Below, piece after piece: positions 39,804 to 48,284 of a stretch of DNA of 64,000 bases. The position numbers and the translations under genes were made by a program. The stretch is taken from NCBI GenBank assembly GCA_022563195.1, contig JADFNV010000015.1, positions 657 through 64,656 of the forward strand, written 5' to 3'. The stretch is from Pseudomonadota bacterium. Its GTDB lineage: Bacteria > Pseudomonadota > Gammaproteobacteria > Steroidobacterales > Woeseiaceae. Each line of letters begins with the position of its first letter. The first letter of the stretch is position 1. The notes under the pieces are model-generated. The model ran no database searches. It was not told the origin of the DNA and worked only from the letters and a program-made list of their open reading frames with translations.

Positions 39804-40113
39804 TTATGCGGGTCAGTGCCGTCGTCGATAGTGCATCACCAGGGCGATTGACGCCTGCAAGATCAAGCATGTAGGCAACGACAGCAAGATATTCATCGTC
39901 CGACAACGAACCCGGCGACTCGCCTGGCATCGTCTGTTTCGTCGTAGAAAATAAATCAGCCGCCGTTCGACCCAACCAGTCACCCAACATTCGGCGTTTT
40001 ATTTCGATGGGCGCATGGCAGCGTGCGCAATGGGCGCCAAACGTCTGTTCGCCTTCCGCCGCGGCGAAACCTGACACCAGTGATGCGCACAGCGCAATCA
40101 GCAATACCCGCAT
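39751..40113 (-). CDS. small c-type cytochrome with foreign C-terminal tail
   Basis: A signal peptide (MRVLLIALCASLVSGFAAAEG) is followed by one heme motif CARCH near residue 32 and a plausible distal Met in KQTMPGE near residue 65, so this is a periplasmic monoheme cytochrome. The last about 13 residues (QVRDEYQVSQRRI) are not cytochrome-like. They are the DUF2971 coding sequence read in another frame, so the native 3' end was lost at about 39,795. The heme core is complete and may function. Confidence 0.8.
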   Translation of the reverse strand: MRVLLIALCASLVSGFAAAEGEQTFGAHCARCHAPIEIKRRMLGDWLGRTAADLFSTTKQTMPGESPGSLSDDEYLAVVAYMLDLAGVNRPGDALSTTALTRISIIAQVRDEYQVSQRRI

Positions 40114-40180
40114 ATTTTGCCCCCCCGGCGGACGATAGTATCATCCGTCTCCTCAGCCGACCGACACTTGAGGAAATCTG

Positions 40181-41854
40181 ATGACTAATAAGCTGGTTCT
40201 GTTTTTGATTGCTTTGTTGATTGTTGCTTGCAGCGCCGAATCAACGGAGGAGCCTGCTCCGGTCGTCGACGAACCTGAAGCTGAGGCAATTCACGAGGAA
40301 ACAGACACTCCCGTCGTGCCGCTAACCGGACTTAAGGCGGAAGCGGCGGAGAAAGTCGATGGCATGCAGAAACTCACACAGGAAATCATCGACAGCCTGT
40401 TTTCATTCTCGGAGCTTGGGTTCCAGGAATTCGAGACTCAGCGCTATCTGACGCAAATTCTTGAAGAGAATGGCTTCACCGTAGAACTTGGCGTATCGGG
40501 CATTCCCAGCGCGTGGTGGGCAACCTGGGGCAGCGGCAAACCGGTTATCGCCTTGGGCTCGGATGTCGACGGTATACCGAAGTCATCTCAGATGCCGGGT
40601 GTTGCGTATCGCCAACCCATGATCGAAGGCGCGCCCGGGCACGGCGAGGGCCACAATTCAGGCCAGGCGTTAAACATCACTGCAGCGATTGCGGTGAAAG
40701 AAATCATGGAACGGGAAGGCCTTGCCGGGACTATCGTCCTGTGGCCGGGAATTGCTGAAGAACTTGTGGCGACAAAAGCGTGGTTTGCACGTGACGGTCG
40801 CTACGACGACGTCGATGCCGTTTTGTTCACGCATGTATCCAACAACCTGCGCGTCGGTTGGGGTCGTCCCCGGGGGACCGGCCTCATATCCGTTGAATAC
40901 AGTTTTGATGGAGTAGCGGCGCACGGGGCCAGCGATCCATGGCGCGGACGCAGCGCGTTGGACGCTGTTGAGTTAATGAATGTCGCGTGGAATTTTCGAC
41001 GCGAGCACCTGCACCCGCTACAACGGTCACATTACGTCATCGTCGATGGTGGCGACCAACCGAATGTTGTGCCGTCGAAGGCGACCGTCTGGTACTTCAT
41101 TCGGGAAATCACCGCGGAGAAGATTCGCGAGAACTTCGCCACCTTACAGCGCATCGCCGAGGGTGCGGCCATGATGACCGACACGAGTGTCTCCCGGCGT
41201 ATTGTTGGCGCCGCTTACCCACGCCATTTCAACAAGCCGGTTGCGCTGGCTATGGATGAAAACATCAAGGCCGTGGGTCTGCCGGAATGGACCGAAGACG
41301 ATCAGACCTTCGCTCGAGCGCTACAGGAATTGATGGGGGCAGAGGAAATCAAGGGATTGGCAACAGAGTTAGAGGGCATCGAGGAAGCGGAAGAAGATCC
41401 GGTTTCCGGTGGCTCAGACGACATCGGCGATGTTTCCTGGAATACACCGACCGTCACATTGCGTTTCCCCGCCAACGTTGACGATTTGCAATTTCATCAC
41501 TGGTCCAGTGCCATGGCCATGGCGACACCGATTGCGCACAAGGGTACGACAGCCGGCGCCAAAGTCATTGCAGCAACGATGCTGGATTTGATTCAGGATC
41601 CTGCACTGGTGGAGGATGCGTGGCGTTACTTCCGCGAGGAGCAGACAGCCGACGTTCAATACGAATCGTTTGTCGGGGCGGATGATGAACCGGCGATCGA
41701 GAAGAACGCAGCGATAATGGCCCAGTTCAAGGATCAGCTGGCGGCCTTCTATTACGATCCGACTAAATACGATACCTACCTCGAGCAACTGGGCATCGAT
41801 TATCCCCAGCTCGAGAGACCCGGGTCGGAAGAAGAAGCGGCCGAAACACCGTAA
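40181..41854 (+). CDS. M20-family amidohydrolase lipoprotein (AbgB-like)
   Basis: A lipoprotein signal (LVLFLIALLIVAC) precedes an acidic linker and an M20D-type amidohydrolase domain like AbgB (p-aminobenzoyl-glutamate hydrolase). Visible motifs are GSDVDGIPKSS, GAPGHGEGHNSGQA near residue 153 and the catalytic-Glu region GIAEELVATKAW. Relatives usually have Cys where this protein has Glu in HGEGH, which alters a metal ligand. The 557-aa length exceeds cytosolic AbgB because of the signal, linker and inserts. The true substrate is unknown; it probably acts in the periplasm. Confidence 0.85.
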   Translation: MTNKLVLFLIALLIVACSAESTEEPAPVVDEPEAEAIHEETDTPVVPLTGLKAEAAEKVDGMQKLTQEIIDSLFSFSELGFQEFETQRYLTQILEENGFTVELGVSGIPSAWWATWGSGKPVIALGSDVDGIPKSSQMPGVAYRQPMIEGAPGHGEGHNSGQALNITAAIAVKEIMEREGLAGTIVLWPGIAEELVATKAWFARDGRYDDVDAVLFTHVSNNLRVGWGRPRGTGLISVEYSFDGVAAHGASDPWRGRSALDAVELMNVAWNFRREHLHPLQRSHYVIVDGGDQPNVVPSKATVWYFIREITAEKIRENFATLQRIAEGAAMMTDTSVSRRIVGAAYPRHFNKPVALAMDENIKAVGLPEWTEDDQTFARALQELMGAEEIKGLATELEGIEEAEEDPVSGGSDDIGDVSWNTPTVTLRFPANVDDLQFHHWSSAMAMATPIAHKGTTAGAKVIAATMLDLIQDPALVEDAWRYFREEQTADVQYESFVGADDEPAIEKNAAIMAQFKDQLAAFYYDPTKYDTYLEQLGIDYPQLERPGSEEEAAETP

Positions 41855-41959
41855 TCGCAGTACGAAACAGTCGCTTTGCTGCGCAGTGGCCCTCAGGAAT
41901 GAGGGCAGTCCGCGCATGCTAATATCGACCAACAGCGGGTTTTTACGGGGGAAATTGAA

Positions 41960-42598
41960 ATGCGCGGTTTAATCAAATCCGTTCTACTAATTGTCTCACT
42001 GCAATTAGCCACTACTGCGTATTCCGCGGTTAAAGTCGACATTATCAAGAACCCCTACGGCGGCTCACGAAATGTGCCCGAGCTATCGACCAACCCGGAC
42101 TACAGTCACGCGGCCGGGCTTGAGCGTCTCATCGAAGAATGGAGCGGAGAACTCATTCGACCGGTTCAGGACATTCGCCTGACCGAAGATCAGGAAAAAC
42201 AATACGGGCCGTGGAATCGCATGGCACTTGTCAATTCGAATTTCGCGGACGTCGTTCGGGAGGGATTGCAGGACGGCCTGCTGACGATCGGACTGGAGGC
42301 CAACTGCAATGATCTTCTCGGCATGCTGGCGGGACTTAAATACGATTCAGATGGCAATGCACGGCGTGTCGGTCTTGTTTTCATCGATTCGCACGGTGAC
42401 TTTAATGTTCCCGAAACAACGCTGTCCGGAATGCTGGGCGGCATGCCTGTTGCGGTGGCCGCCGGTCACGCACTGCACAATCTGCGGCGCACGACGGGAT
42501 TGAACGAACCATTGCCCATGAGTCATATCGTGTGGGGCGGTGTCCGGGATCTCGACCCGCTGGAGGCCGACCGATTCCGCAGCTGCCGCGCGAATTAG
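41960..42598 (+). pseudogene. arginase/agmatinase-family protein, 3'-truncated
   Basis: A signal peptide (SVLLIVSLQLATTAYSA) precedes the N-terminal two thirds of an arginase-fold protein. The first metal-binding cluster is present (VFIDSHGDFNVPETTLSG near residue 145), and WGGVRDLDPLEADRF matches the later conserved GxRDxDPxE stretch. The expected C-terminal metal site (SxDxDxxDP) and about 100 residues are missing. The frame ends abruptly at about 42,590 in sequence that belongs to the inserted DUF3820-like segment. The remnant is probably inactive. Confidence 0.75.
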
Positions 42599-42769
42599 AT
42601 TGCGCATGCGGTCTTCCATTGCCTTAACTTCGTCGGCCGATTTGCCTCGGGTGTGCTTCCAAAACGGGACGGGGTCCCATTCGTCGACCATCCACTGAAG
42701 ATATCCGCTCGGAATTTCGCTCAGCTCTTTTCCCTCGTGCGTTCCGAACCATATTTTTTCCGCAGTCAC
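42347..42769 (-). CDS. DUF3820-like ORF reading into the arginase remnant
   Basis: The core IWFGTHEGKELSEIPSGYLQWM near the N-terminus resembles DUF3820, a small family often found in phages or next to nucleases. I place the start at a GTG preceded by GGGAGGG, giving MTAEKIWFGTHEGK as in the family, rather than the much longer track start at 43,003. The first 50-60 residues look real; the rest runs antisense through the arginase remnant until a chance stop, so the native 3' end is lost or is altered. Upstream lie a TATACT box and the palindrome GGAAC-TAT-GTTCC, a possible promoter/operator. Confidence 0.5.
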   Translation of the reverse strand: MTAEKIWFGTHEGKELSEIPSGYLQWMVDEWDPVPFWKHTRGKSADEVKAMEDRMRNLIRAAAAESVGLQRVEIPDTAPHDMTHGQWFVQSRRAPQIVQCVTGGHRNRHAAQHSGQRCFGNIKVTVRIDENKTDTPCIAI

Positions 42770-42863
42770 GTAGCCCTCCCTAAGGCGCCCAAGTATAGGG
42801 AACATAGTTCCGGTCGTGTTACCTGGTCGCAGCTGCGAGTAACTTTTTTTTGATTTCGGCCAT

Positions 42864-42878
42864 TGGGACTCAGTCTCA
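42864..42878. promoter_or_regulatory. palindrome TGGGACTCAGTCTCA, copy 1
   Basis: A 15-base odd-centred palindrome (one imperfect pair) of the form TGRGACT-N-AGTCYCA. Two perfect relatives follow at 43,070 and 43,124. It lies about 100 bases upstream of the DUF3820-like start. Confidence 0.5.
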
Positions 42879-43069
42879 ACGGGAAAGGACGCAAACTCAT
42901 GCGACATCCAGACTATTTTTTTGAAAATCGTCAGGGCGATTCCCACCACATTGAGTCGACTTCGCAATCCAGCCCCTCCCCCTCCGTAAAAGGTACCCCC
43001 CATCGAGTTTCTCTCGCTTCACCGGTCAGCCAGTAGTGTGGACAATCACAATTAGCTTCATGTGAAACT

Positions 43070-43084
43070 TGAGACTTAGTCTCA
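43070..43084. promoter_or_regulatory. palindrome TGAGACTTAGTCTCA, copy 2
   Basis: A perfect 7-bp-arm palindrome with a single central base, the same pattern as copies 1 and 3. It is of a size and symmetry typical for a dimeric helix-turn-helix repressor site. Confidence 0.6.
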
Positions 43085-43123
43085 CGAGCGGCCCAGAAGT
43101 CCGGCGGCCTATGGTCCTGTTGG

Positions 43124-43138
43124 TGGGACTAAGTCCCA
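43124..43138. promoter_or_regulatory. palindrome TGGGACTAAGTCCCA, copy 3
   Basis: A perfect palindrome with a single central base, 54 bases from copy 2. A TTGACA box lies about 50 bases further on the plus strand. Confidence 0.6.
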
Positions 43139-43293
43139 AAAGCTCGAAACAACATAAACTGATGTAACTTAGATACATCTGCTCAACTATTGACAACACT
43201 TTGTTGGTCGTTTTGTGGGGTCCAATCGAATGATTAGCCGAGATGACATTAAGACAGTCGACACATTGTGGAGGAAGTCTCCCCCACTCATGT

Positions 43294-43593
43294 TCAGTAG
43301 GCTGCGAGACGCTCCCTGACCACGGGCTCCAGGCCAGTCAATCCGGCTGACCTGCCGTAGCTGAGGGCCTCCTCGTCATCCGCGCCGCTCAATCTGTGGC
43401 GCAGAGCGAGGATTGCGCCAACTCGATTGCCGCTACCGCAATGCACGAGGACCGGTCCCTCGTAGCTGGCAAGCATCTCGTCGAGTTTTCTGGCGTTGTC
43501 GACATTGATCGCGTCGAGCCCGCTGATGGGTAGCTCCACGTAGTCGAGTCCAAGTTCTTCGACGAGAGTTTTTTCATCGAAACTCCGCTGCGT
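43294..43593 (-). pseudogene. DUF442 / beta-lactamase-hydrolase-like phosphatase, 5'-truncated
   Basis: The C-terminal half of a DUF442-type phosphatase is present: FDEKTLVEELGLDYVELPIS, then the catalytic loop VLVHCGSGNRVGAILALRHR and a complete end. About 40 N-terminal residues are missing. The open frame begins immediately after the TGA of the adjacent lipoprotein gene and lies in the same frame, so a deletion joined the two, or the fragment is read only by stop read-through. The GTG at 43,539 could start an 81-aa product. Confidence 0.7.
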
Positions 43594-45345
43594 TCAATCC
43601 TGTAATCTGACACTGCTGTTCATCACGATTCCCTTGTCGGTGAATCGTATATCGACGGACATTCGATCGTAGATATCGGCGACGGCGAGCATGACGTCCT
43701 GCATTGCCGCCTGGAATTCCGGCGGCATCGGATTATCGTCATCCTGGTCCACTGCGGCCATCGCTTCGCCGATGAATGCGTAATAGCGACCTGCATCCAT
43801 GCTGAAACTAAGGAAAGTACCGTTCTCTTCTGCGTCGGCGGAGAGCATGTCCGCAAGCTCTGCCTCGACACCCTCGCCGATGGATATCGCGAGCGCATCG
43901 TCTGTCAATGCGAGATACATATTGTCCATCATCGCGCCCATTTGCGTCAATTCGAACCGCACCGGTTCGCCATTGGGTTCTATATTCAGGCCCATCAGTT
44001 CAGGGCTCATCATGGCACCCAGCGATACGAGAGCCGCCGCATTATTCATGGCAAGCAGGAATCGCGCATCGATCGAAGTAGGCGGCATCTGTTTGACCAT
44101 ATCCAGCCCTTCTATATTATTTACGACTCCGACGAAGCCCTTGAAATCATAAGCCATCGGTAGCATCGGCTGGTTCAGCGCCATTCGACCGGATGCGACG
44201 CTGTGCTGCAGATCCGCAAACATTTCGCACTCGAACGGCTCAGCCTCTAACGCATCGAGGCGCGCCGCGACGAAGTTGCGCAACGCCTTTACGTTGATAC
44301 TCATGCCGAATGACATCAGACCGCCCTGGTCTTCGCCAAGGCCGGGAACGGCGCTCGGTAGTGTTGCCAGGCCGCTGGCGATGTCATCTCGCATTTCAAT
44401 GACGAGCTGCGAGCTCAATCTCTCTGCCGAAATATCCGTGTAACCCATCACCATGCGCGGTGCGATACCGGCAAGCGATCGGATTTCCGATCGGCAAATG
44501 TCCGACAGCTCCGAGTTATCGTGCTCCATCAACGCGATCAGATCGGCATCGAGGCCGGTCGCATCACTGATGAAGGTGTCGACAATGCGGGCGAAATCGA
44601 CGTAGCCGACAAAGTAGCTGATATAAGCATATTCGTCTGCAATACTTGTTAAGGCACCAGAATCCGCGATGCTTGAATCCGGCAGCGTCAGGCCAAGCAG
44701 CGTGCTCAGCTGCCCGTCGTCGAAATTCGACGGAGCCACTGTGATTACGACCTGGTCGCCCAGCACGGCGACGATGACTTTCACGTCATTATGCTCAAAG
44801 TAGCGAAATGAACTGTTGCCAATCGTGGCCACCGGCATTTTTTGTCCGGCCTTCGTTTCGATACGCGCCAAAGCGGCGTCAAACAGCGCACCATCAGAAA
44901 CGTGCATGCGCAATACCGGCAACAAGCCATGGCCATAAAAGACGGCTGTAGACTCCCGTCCGAATCCCGCCCCTCTCAAGCCCTCGATCGACATCAGCGA
45001 CGACAATTCGGTAACCACGGCAGATGCTGTCTCAAAATCCCCGGCATCGCCCTCCCCCTCGGCAACCTTCGAAGTTGCCATTGCCATCACTTGGCGCAGT
45101 AGTCCCTCGTACGACGCCAATATCCGGTCGAATTTAGGCTCCAGCTTGTCGAGAATGTCATCCGGCAACGGTTCGACACTTGCAAAAACGTATGGCGAAT
45201 CGGCCGGCACGTATCGCAGAATTGAATCGTTGGATGCGAGCAGAGACGATCCGCCGGCGGAATCATCAGACTGATCGCATGCAACCAATGACAGTGCGCC
45301 GACAAGAATAAGGATAATTAATCGCTTGCTATCAAACTTGAACAT
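43594..45345 (-). CDS. large lipoprotein of unknown function
   Basis: A lipoprotein signal (LIILILVGALSLVAC) is followed by about 560 residues rich in Ala, Met, Asp and Leu, beginning with DSILRYVPADSPYVFASVEP. That opening resembles DUF3352-like secreted proteins, but the match is by eye only. There are no obvious catalytic motifs. Alternating hydrophobic patterns suggest a soluble periplasmic beta/alpha protein tethered to a membrane. The gene stands alone; its stop abuts a truncated DUF442 gene. Confidence 0.7.
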   Translation of the reverse strand: MFKFDSKRLIILILVGALSLVACDQSDDSAGGSSLLASNDSILRYVPADSPYVFASVEPLPDDILDKLEPKFDRILASYEGLLRQVMAMATSKVAEGEGDAGDFETASAVVTELSSLMSIEGLRGAGFGRESTAVFYGHGLLPVLRMHVSDGALFDAALARIETKAGQKMPVATIGNSSFRYFEHNDVKVIVAVLGDQVVITVAPSNFDDGQLSTLLGLTLPDSSIADSGALTSIADEYAYISYFVGYVDFARIVDTFISDATGLDADLIALMEHDNSELSDICRSEIRSLAGIAPRMVMGYTDISAERLSSQLVIEMRDDIASGLATLPSAVPGLGEDQGGLMSFGMSINVKALRNFVAARLDALEAEPFECEMFADLQHSVASGRMALNQPMLPMAYDFKGFVGVVNNIEGLDMVKQMPPTSIDARFLLAMNNAAALVSLGAMMSPELMGLNIEPNGEPVRFELTQMGAMMDNMYLALTDDALAISIGEGVEAELADMLSADAEENGTFLSFSMDAGRYYAFIGEAMAAVDQDDDNPMPPEFQAAMQDVMLAVADIYDRMSVDIRFTDKGIVMNSSVRLQD

Positions 45346-45621
45346 GAGCGTGGCATCCCTCGATGTAGTACCAATTCAACGAAACCAAAAATCACGATAC
45401 GTCGTGATTTCCGAAATACAGGCGAGTAAAGCAGTATGCCGACGGTCTGATTGTTGTGCATCGGTCGGTGCCGATCGCCGTCGTAGGCGGAGTATACGCA
45501 ATGCGTGCCTCCAATGGCGAGACGCGCATGAGGATAGTTGGACATTCCTGCGCATCGAAGTTCCGTTTTTGTGACACGATCCCGCTTTGCGTGAGCTCGG
45601 TGGCCAACCTAAACTGAATCC

Positions 45622-46110
45622 ATGGAAATTGAAATCTCCCGGGTACTGTCATCTGACCTGGTCGCTATTCTAAGCTTGAACGAATCGGAAGTTCCCGGTT
45701 TGGGTTCCGCTGACCTGGATCTGATGCAGTGGTTTGCCGACAATGCCGCTTATTTTGGAGTGGCAAGACACGAACAACGGCTCGCCGCATTTCTGATCGG
45801 ATTGCGAGCGGGAACCGATTATGCAAGCCCCAACTACCGTTGGTTTTGTGATCGCTATGACGATTTCGCCTACGTGGACAGAGTAGCCGTTGCAAAGGGC
45901 TACCGCCGGCATCGACTCGCATCACGCCTGTACGAGGATTTTGCGGAATCGGTTCCGAAATCGATCGAATTCATGACCTGCGAAGTCAACACGAAGCCGC
46001 CGAATGAAGGGTCGATGCGTTTTCATGCAAAGCTGGGATTTGAGCAAGTTGGTTCGCTCGCCAGCGAAAACAGAAGCAAGCAAGTGGCCATGCTAGTGAG
46101 GAAACTCTGA
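45622..46110 (+). CDS. GNAT family N-acetyltransferase
   Basis: The 162-aa protein has GNAT features: AYVDRVAVAKGYRRHRLASRL near residue 76 is motif A, with the acetyl-CoA loop in a GYRRHRLA form of the Q/R-x-x-G-x-A/G signature. FHAKLGFEQVGS near the end is motif B. The substrate is unknown. The gene stands alone, divergent from the large lipoprotein gene, with a 276-base gap in which no other gene is seen. Confidence 0.88.
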   Translation: MEIEISRVLSSDLVAILSLNESEVPGLGSADLDLMQWFADNAAYFGVARHEQRLAAFLIGLRAGTDYASPNYRWFCDRYDDFAYVDRVAVAKGYRRHRLASRLYEDFAESVPKSIEFMTCEVNTKPPNEGSMRFHAKLGFEQVGSLASENRSKQVAMLVRKL

Positions 46111-46269
46111 CTGTTCGTAATCGCCTTGTGTTGAAGGCCCACGGCGGATTGTAAGCGTCTCGGCACAATCATGCGTGTGAAATCAGAGATTGAATGTTGC
46201 CTCGATTGCAAGCGACCCGCAAGATGCGTCCAATGACAGTCCATAGGTGTCACATTCAGTGACTTACGC

Positions 46270-47274
46270 ATGAAAAATACGGGTGACGCTGCTACCCTGG
46301 CGTACTCGCAGCTGCAACCGGAGCATATCTTCCACGCTCTTGAGAGCCTCTCATTTCGCTGCGATGGGCGGTTTCTGGCGCTAAACAGTTATGAGAACCG
46401 GGTCTACCAGGTGGGTATTGAAGACGATTCGCCGATCGTCGCAAAATTTTATCGGCCAGGGCGATGGAGTGACAATGCCATTCTTGAGGAACATCATTTT
46501 ACGATCCAGCTAGCGGCAGCCGACCTACCCGTGGTTGCGCCGCTGGAAATCTCCGGAACAACCTTGCACATGTCGGGGCCATTCCGGGTCGCTGTCTACC
46601 CCTGCTGCGGTGGCCGATCGCCCGACCTCGATAACTACGAGTTGCTGCGGCAACTGGGTCGCTTCGTTGCACGGATCCATTTGATCGGGGAACTCAGCGA
46701 CTTCGACGACCGGCCAACGATCGACATCGACAGTTATGGCACAGCGTCCTGCGAATACCTGCTCGAACACGATTTTATACCTGCTGAATTGCGCCTGGCG
46801 TACGAAGGCGTTGCGGAAATGGTCCTGGACGGCGTCGAGGCGAGCTACGTTCGAGCCGGATCAAGCGCTTATCTGCGCATACACGCTGATTTTCATCCAG
46901 GCAATGTTCTCGTCACCGAGGACCAGATCCATATTGTCGACCTCGACGACACGAGACATGGGCCAGCGATACAGGATCTTTGGATGTTTTTGTCCGGTGA
47001 CCAGACCGAGCAATCGCCGCAACTTGCCGCTCTCCTCGGTGGTTATGAAGAGTTTCGCCGCTTCGACGCGCGTGAATTGCATCTCGTCGAGGCTTTGCGG
47101 AGCTTGCGGATCATGCATTACGCCGCCTGGATCGCGCGACGCTGGGAGGATCCAGCCTTCAAGATCGCTTTCCCGTGGTTCGATTCACAACGTTATTGGG
47201 ACGATCACGTCCTTGCACTTCGCGAACAGATTGCGCTGATGCAGGAACCACCACTCGTGTGGCTGGGAAACTAG
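46270..47274 (+). CDS. srkA: stress response serine/threonine kinase SrkA (YihE)
   Basis: SrkA is a small APH/ChoK-fold protein kinase that protects against stress-induced death in E. coli. The 334-aa protein contains LNSYENRVYQVGIEDD (nucleotide loop), VAKFYRPGRWSDNAILEEH, the catalytic loop RIHADFHPGNVLV near residue 205 and the metal site IVDLDDTRHGPAIQDLW. Length fits the family (about 328). The neighbouring DsbA found in enterics is absent. Confidence 0.95.
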   Translation: MKNTGDAATLAYSQLQPEHIFHALESLSFRCDGRFLALNSYENRVYQVGIEDDSPIVAKFYRPGRWSDNAILEEHHFTIQLAAADLPVVAPLEISGTTLHMSGPFRVAVYPCCGGRSPDLDNYELLRQLGRFVARIHLIGELSDFDDRPTIDIDSYGTASCEYLLEHDFIPAELRLAYEGVAEMVLDGVEASYVRAGSSAYLRIHADFHPGNVLVTEDQIHIVDLDDTRHGPAIQDLWMFLSGDQTEQSPQLAALLGGYEEFRRFDARELHLVEALRSLRIMHYAAWIARRWEDPAFKIAFPWFDSQRYWDDHVLALREQIALMQEPPLVWLGN

Positions 47275-47549
47275 GCGCGAGCGCATATTGCGTCACACAG
47301 GTGATCGAGACCTACTTAAGAACTTGGAGTAAGTTGTTGAAACCTTAAAACTTTATATCCGTTAATTGCAGCGTCAATCTACTATCCATATCGATGCAAA
47401 CGGTGGTCCTGATAGGCCCGCTGAGATGCGTCGTGAAGTAGTAGATCGAATTGATCTGTAAGCTCTGCCACACTACAGCGGCTAGTGATTCAATTCGTTT
47501 ATGAATTGCGGAACTCTGCTGCACGCCGCGGCTCTGATTATTTAGGGTC
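47275..47549. other. intergenic gap
   Basis: No gene is supported in this 275-base gap between srkA and the lipoprotein pair. A minus-strand ORF (47,345-47,698) runs across it into the lipoprotein gene, but has no recognisable features. No strong terminator was seen. Confidence 0.4.
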
Positions 47550-48284
47550 TTGAGAACGAGAGACATCGCCGGATATGCCATCTTGATATCTACGACACGC
47601 AAAGCGCTGACGGGGCTACTATTGGTCGCGCTGATCGCCGGCTGCGGCTCAAACGTCACTCTGCAGTTTCCGACGATCCCAAAGCCTTTGATCGACAAAA
47701 TTCCTGTTTCCGTTGGCCTGCGGATGCCTGCAAATTTCGAGAATTACGTGCACAGAGAACAGGTATACGGTCGCGAGGATTGGTCGATTAACCTGGGTAA
47801 TTCGAATGTTGCGCTGTTCACTCAATTATTCGGCTTCATGTTCGAAAAGTTGACGATTCTTCAGGCTGGCGACGATCCGAAATTACTCGATATCGACGCA
47901 CTCATCGAACCCAGCATCGATGCATTTGAATTTTCGGTGCCCAATCAGAGCAAGACAGACTCCTTTGCCGTCTGGATTCGGTACCGAATAAAGATTTACG
48001 ATCGCGAAGGTGCACTGGTCTCGAACTGGCCCGTTAGTGCCTACGGCAAGAGCCAGACCAAATCGATCAGTAATTCGGAGGCCCTGGAAAGAGCAGCCAT
48101 ACTCGCCATGAGGGATGCCGCCGCATTGATAATCATGAAGCTCGACGCGACAACTCTTATCAGCTCGCTCGCAGGACCATCAACGCCTGTCGCCACGCCA
48201 ACCCAAGCGCCGAAAACGGCCGGTTCCGACGAAGAAGAGGCACTAGCCACCGCTGTAGCAGGAGAAGACGATGAGGCCGGGTGA
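47550..48284 (+). CDS. lipoprotein of unknown function, first of a pair
   Basis: A lipoprotein signal (TTRKALTGLLLVALIAGC) precedes about 205 residues. Visible parts are MPANFENYVHREQVYGREDW, a middle domain with IDALIEPSIDAFEF, and a helix rich in Ala (SEALERAAILAMRDAAALII), then an acidic Thr/Pro/Ala tail. The middle pattern resembles lipoproteins that assemble with outer-membrane machines, but no family is recognised. The stop overlaps the next lipoprotein gene by 14 bases, so the two are co-translated. An internal start nearer the signal is possible. Confidence 0.75.
   Translation: MRTRDIAGYAILISTTRKALTGLLLVALIAGCGSNVTLQFPTIPKPLIDKIPVSVGLRMPANFENYVHREQVYGREDWSINLGNSNVALFTQLFGFMFEKLTILQAGDDPKLLDIDALIEPSIDAFEFSVPNQSKTDSFAVWIRYRIKIYDREGALVSNWPVSAYGKSQTKSISNSEALERAAILAMRDAAALIIMKLDATTLISSLAGPSTPVATPTQAPKTAGSDEEEALATAVAGEDDEAG

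Larger units (their letters stand above)
42770..43293. other. gene-poor scar region with operator-like palindromes
   Basis: No convincing gene is present in these 520 bases. The plus strand has only a 45-aa frame (42,899-43,036) without recognisable similarity. The region holds three related palindromes (separate entries), a TTGACA box at about 43,190 inside CAACA-CTT-TGTTG symmetry, and AT-richer sequence than its neighbours. It looks like the leftover regulatory region of a mobile element. Confidence 0.5.

Noticed and set aside
42935-42955. CGATTCCCACCAC, a 13-base match to the 3' end of ssrA, as a possible attachment-site copy
   Set aside because: Although within the scar zone, 13 bases are too short in 64 kb to be convincing and the match does not extend to the CCA end.
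42899-43036. 45-aa plus-strand frame in the scar region
   Set aside because: Ser/Pro-rich with no similarity I recognise; the ribosome site is poorly spaced.
47345-47698. Minus-strand ORF of 117 aa before the lipoprotein pair
   Set aside because: It overlaps the signal sequence region of the lipoprotein gene and shows no family features.
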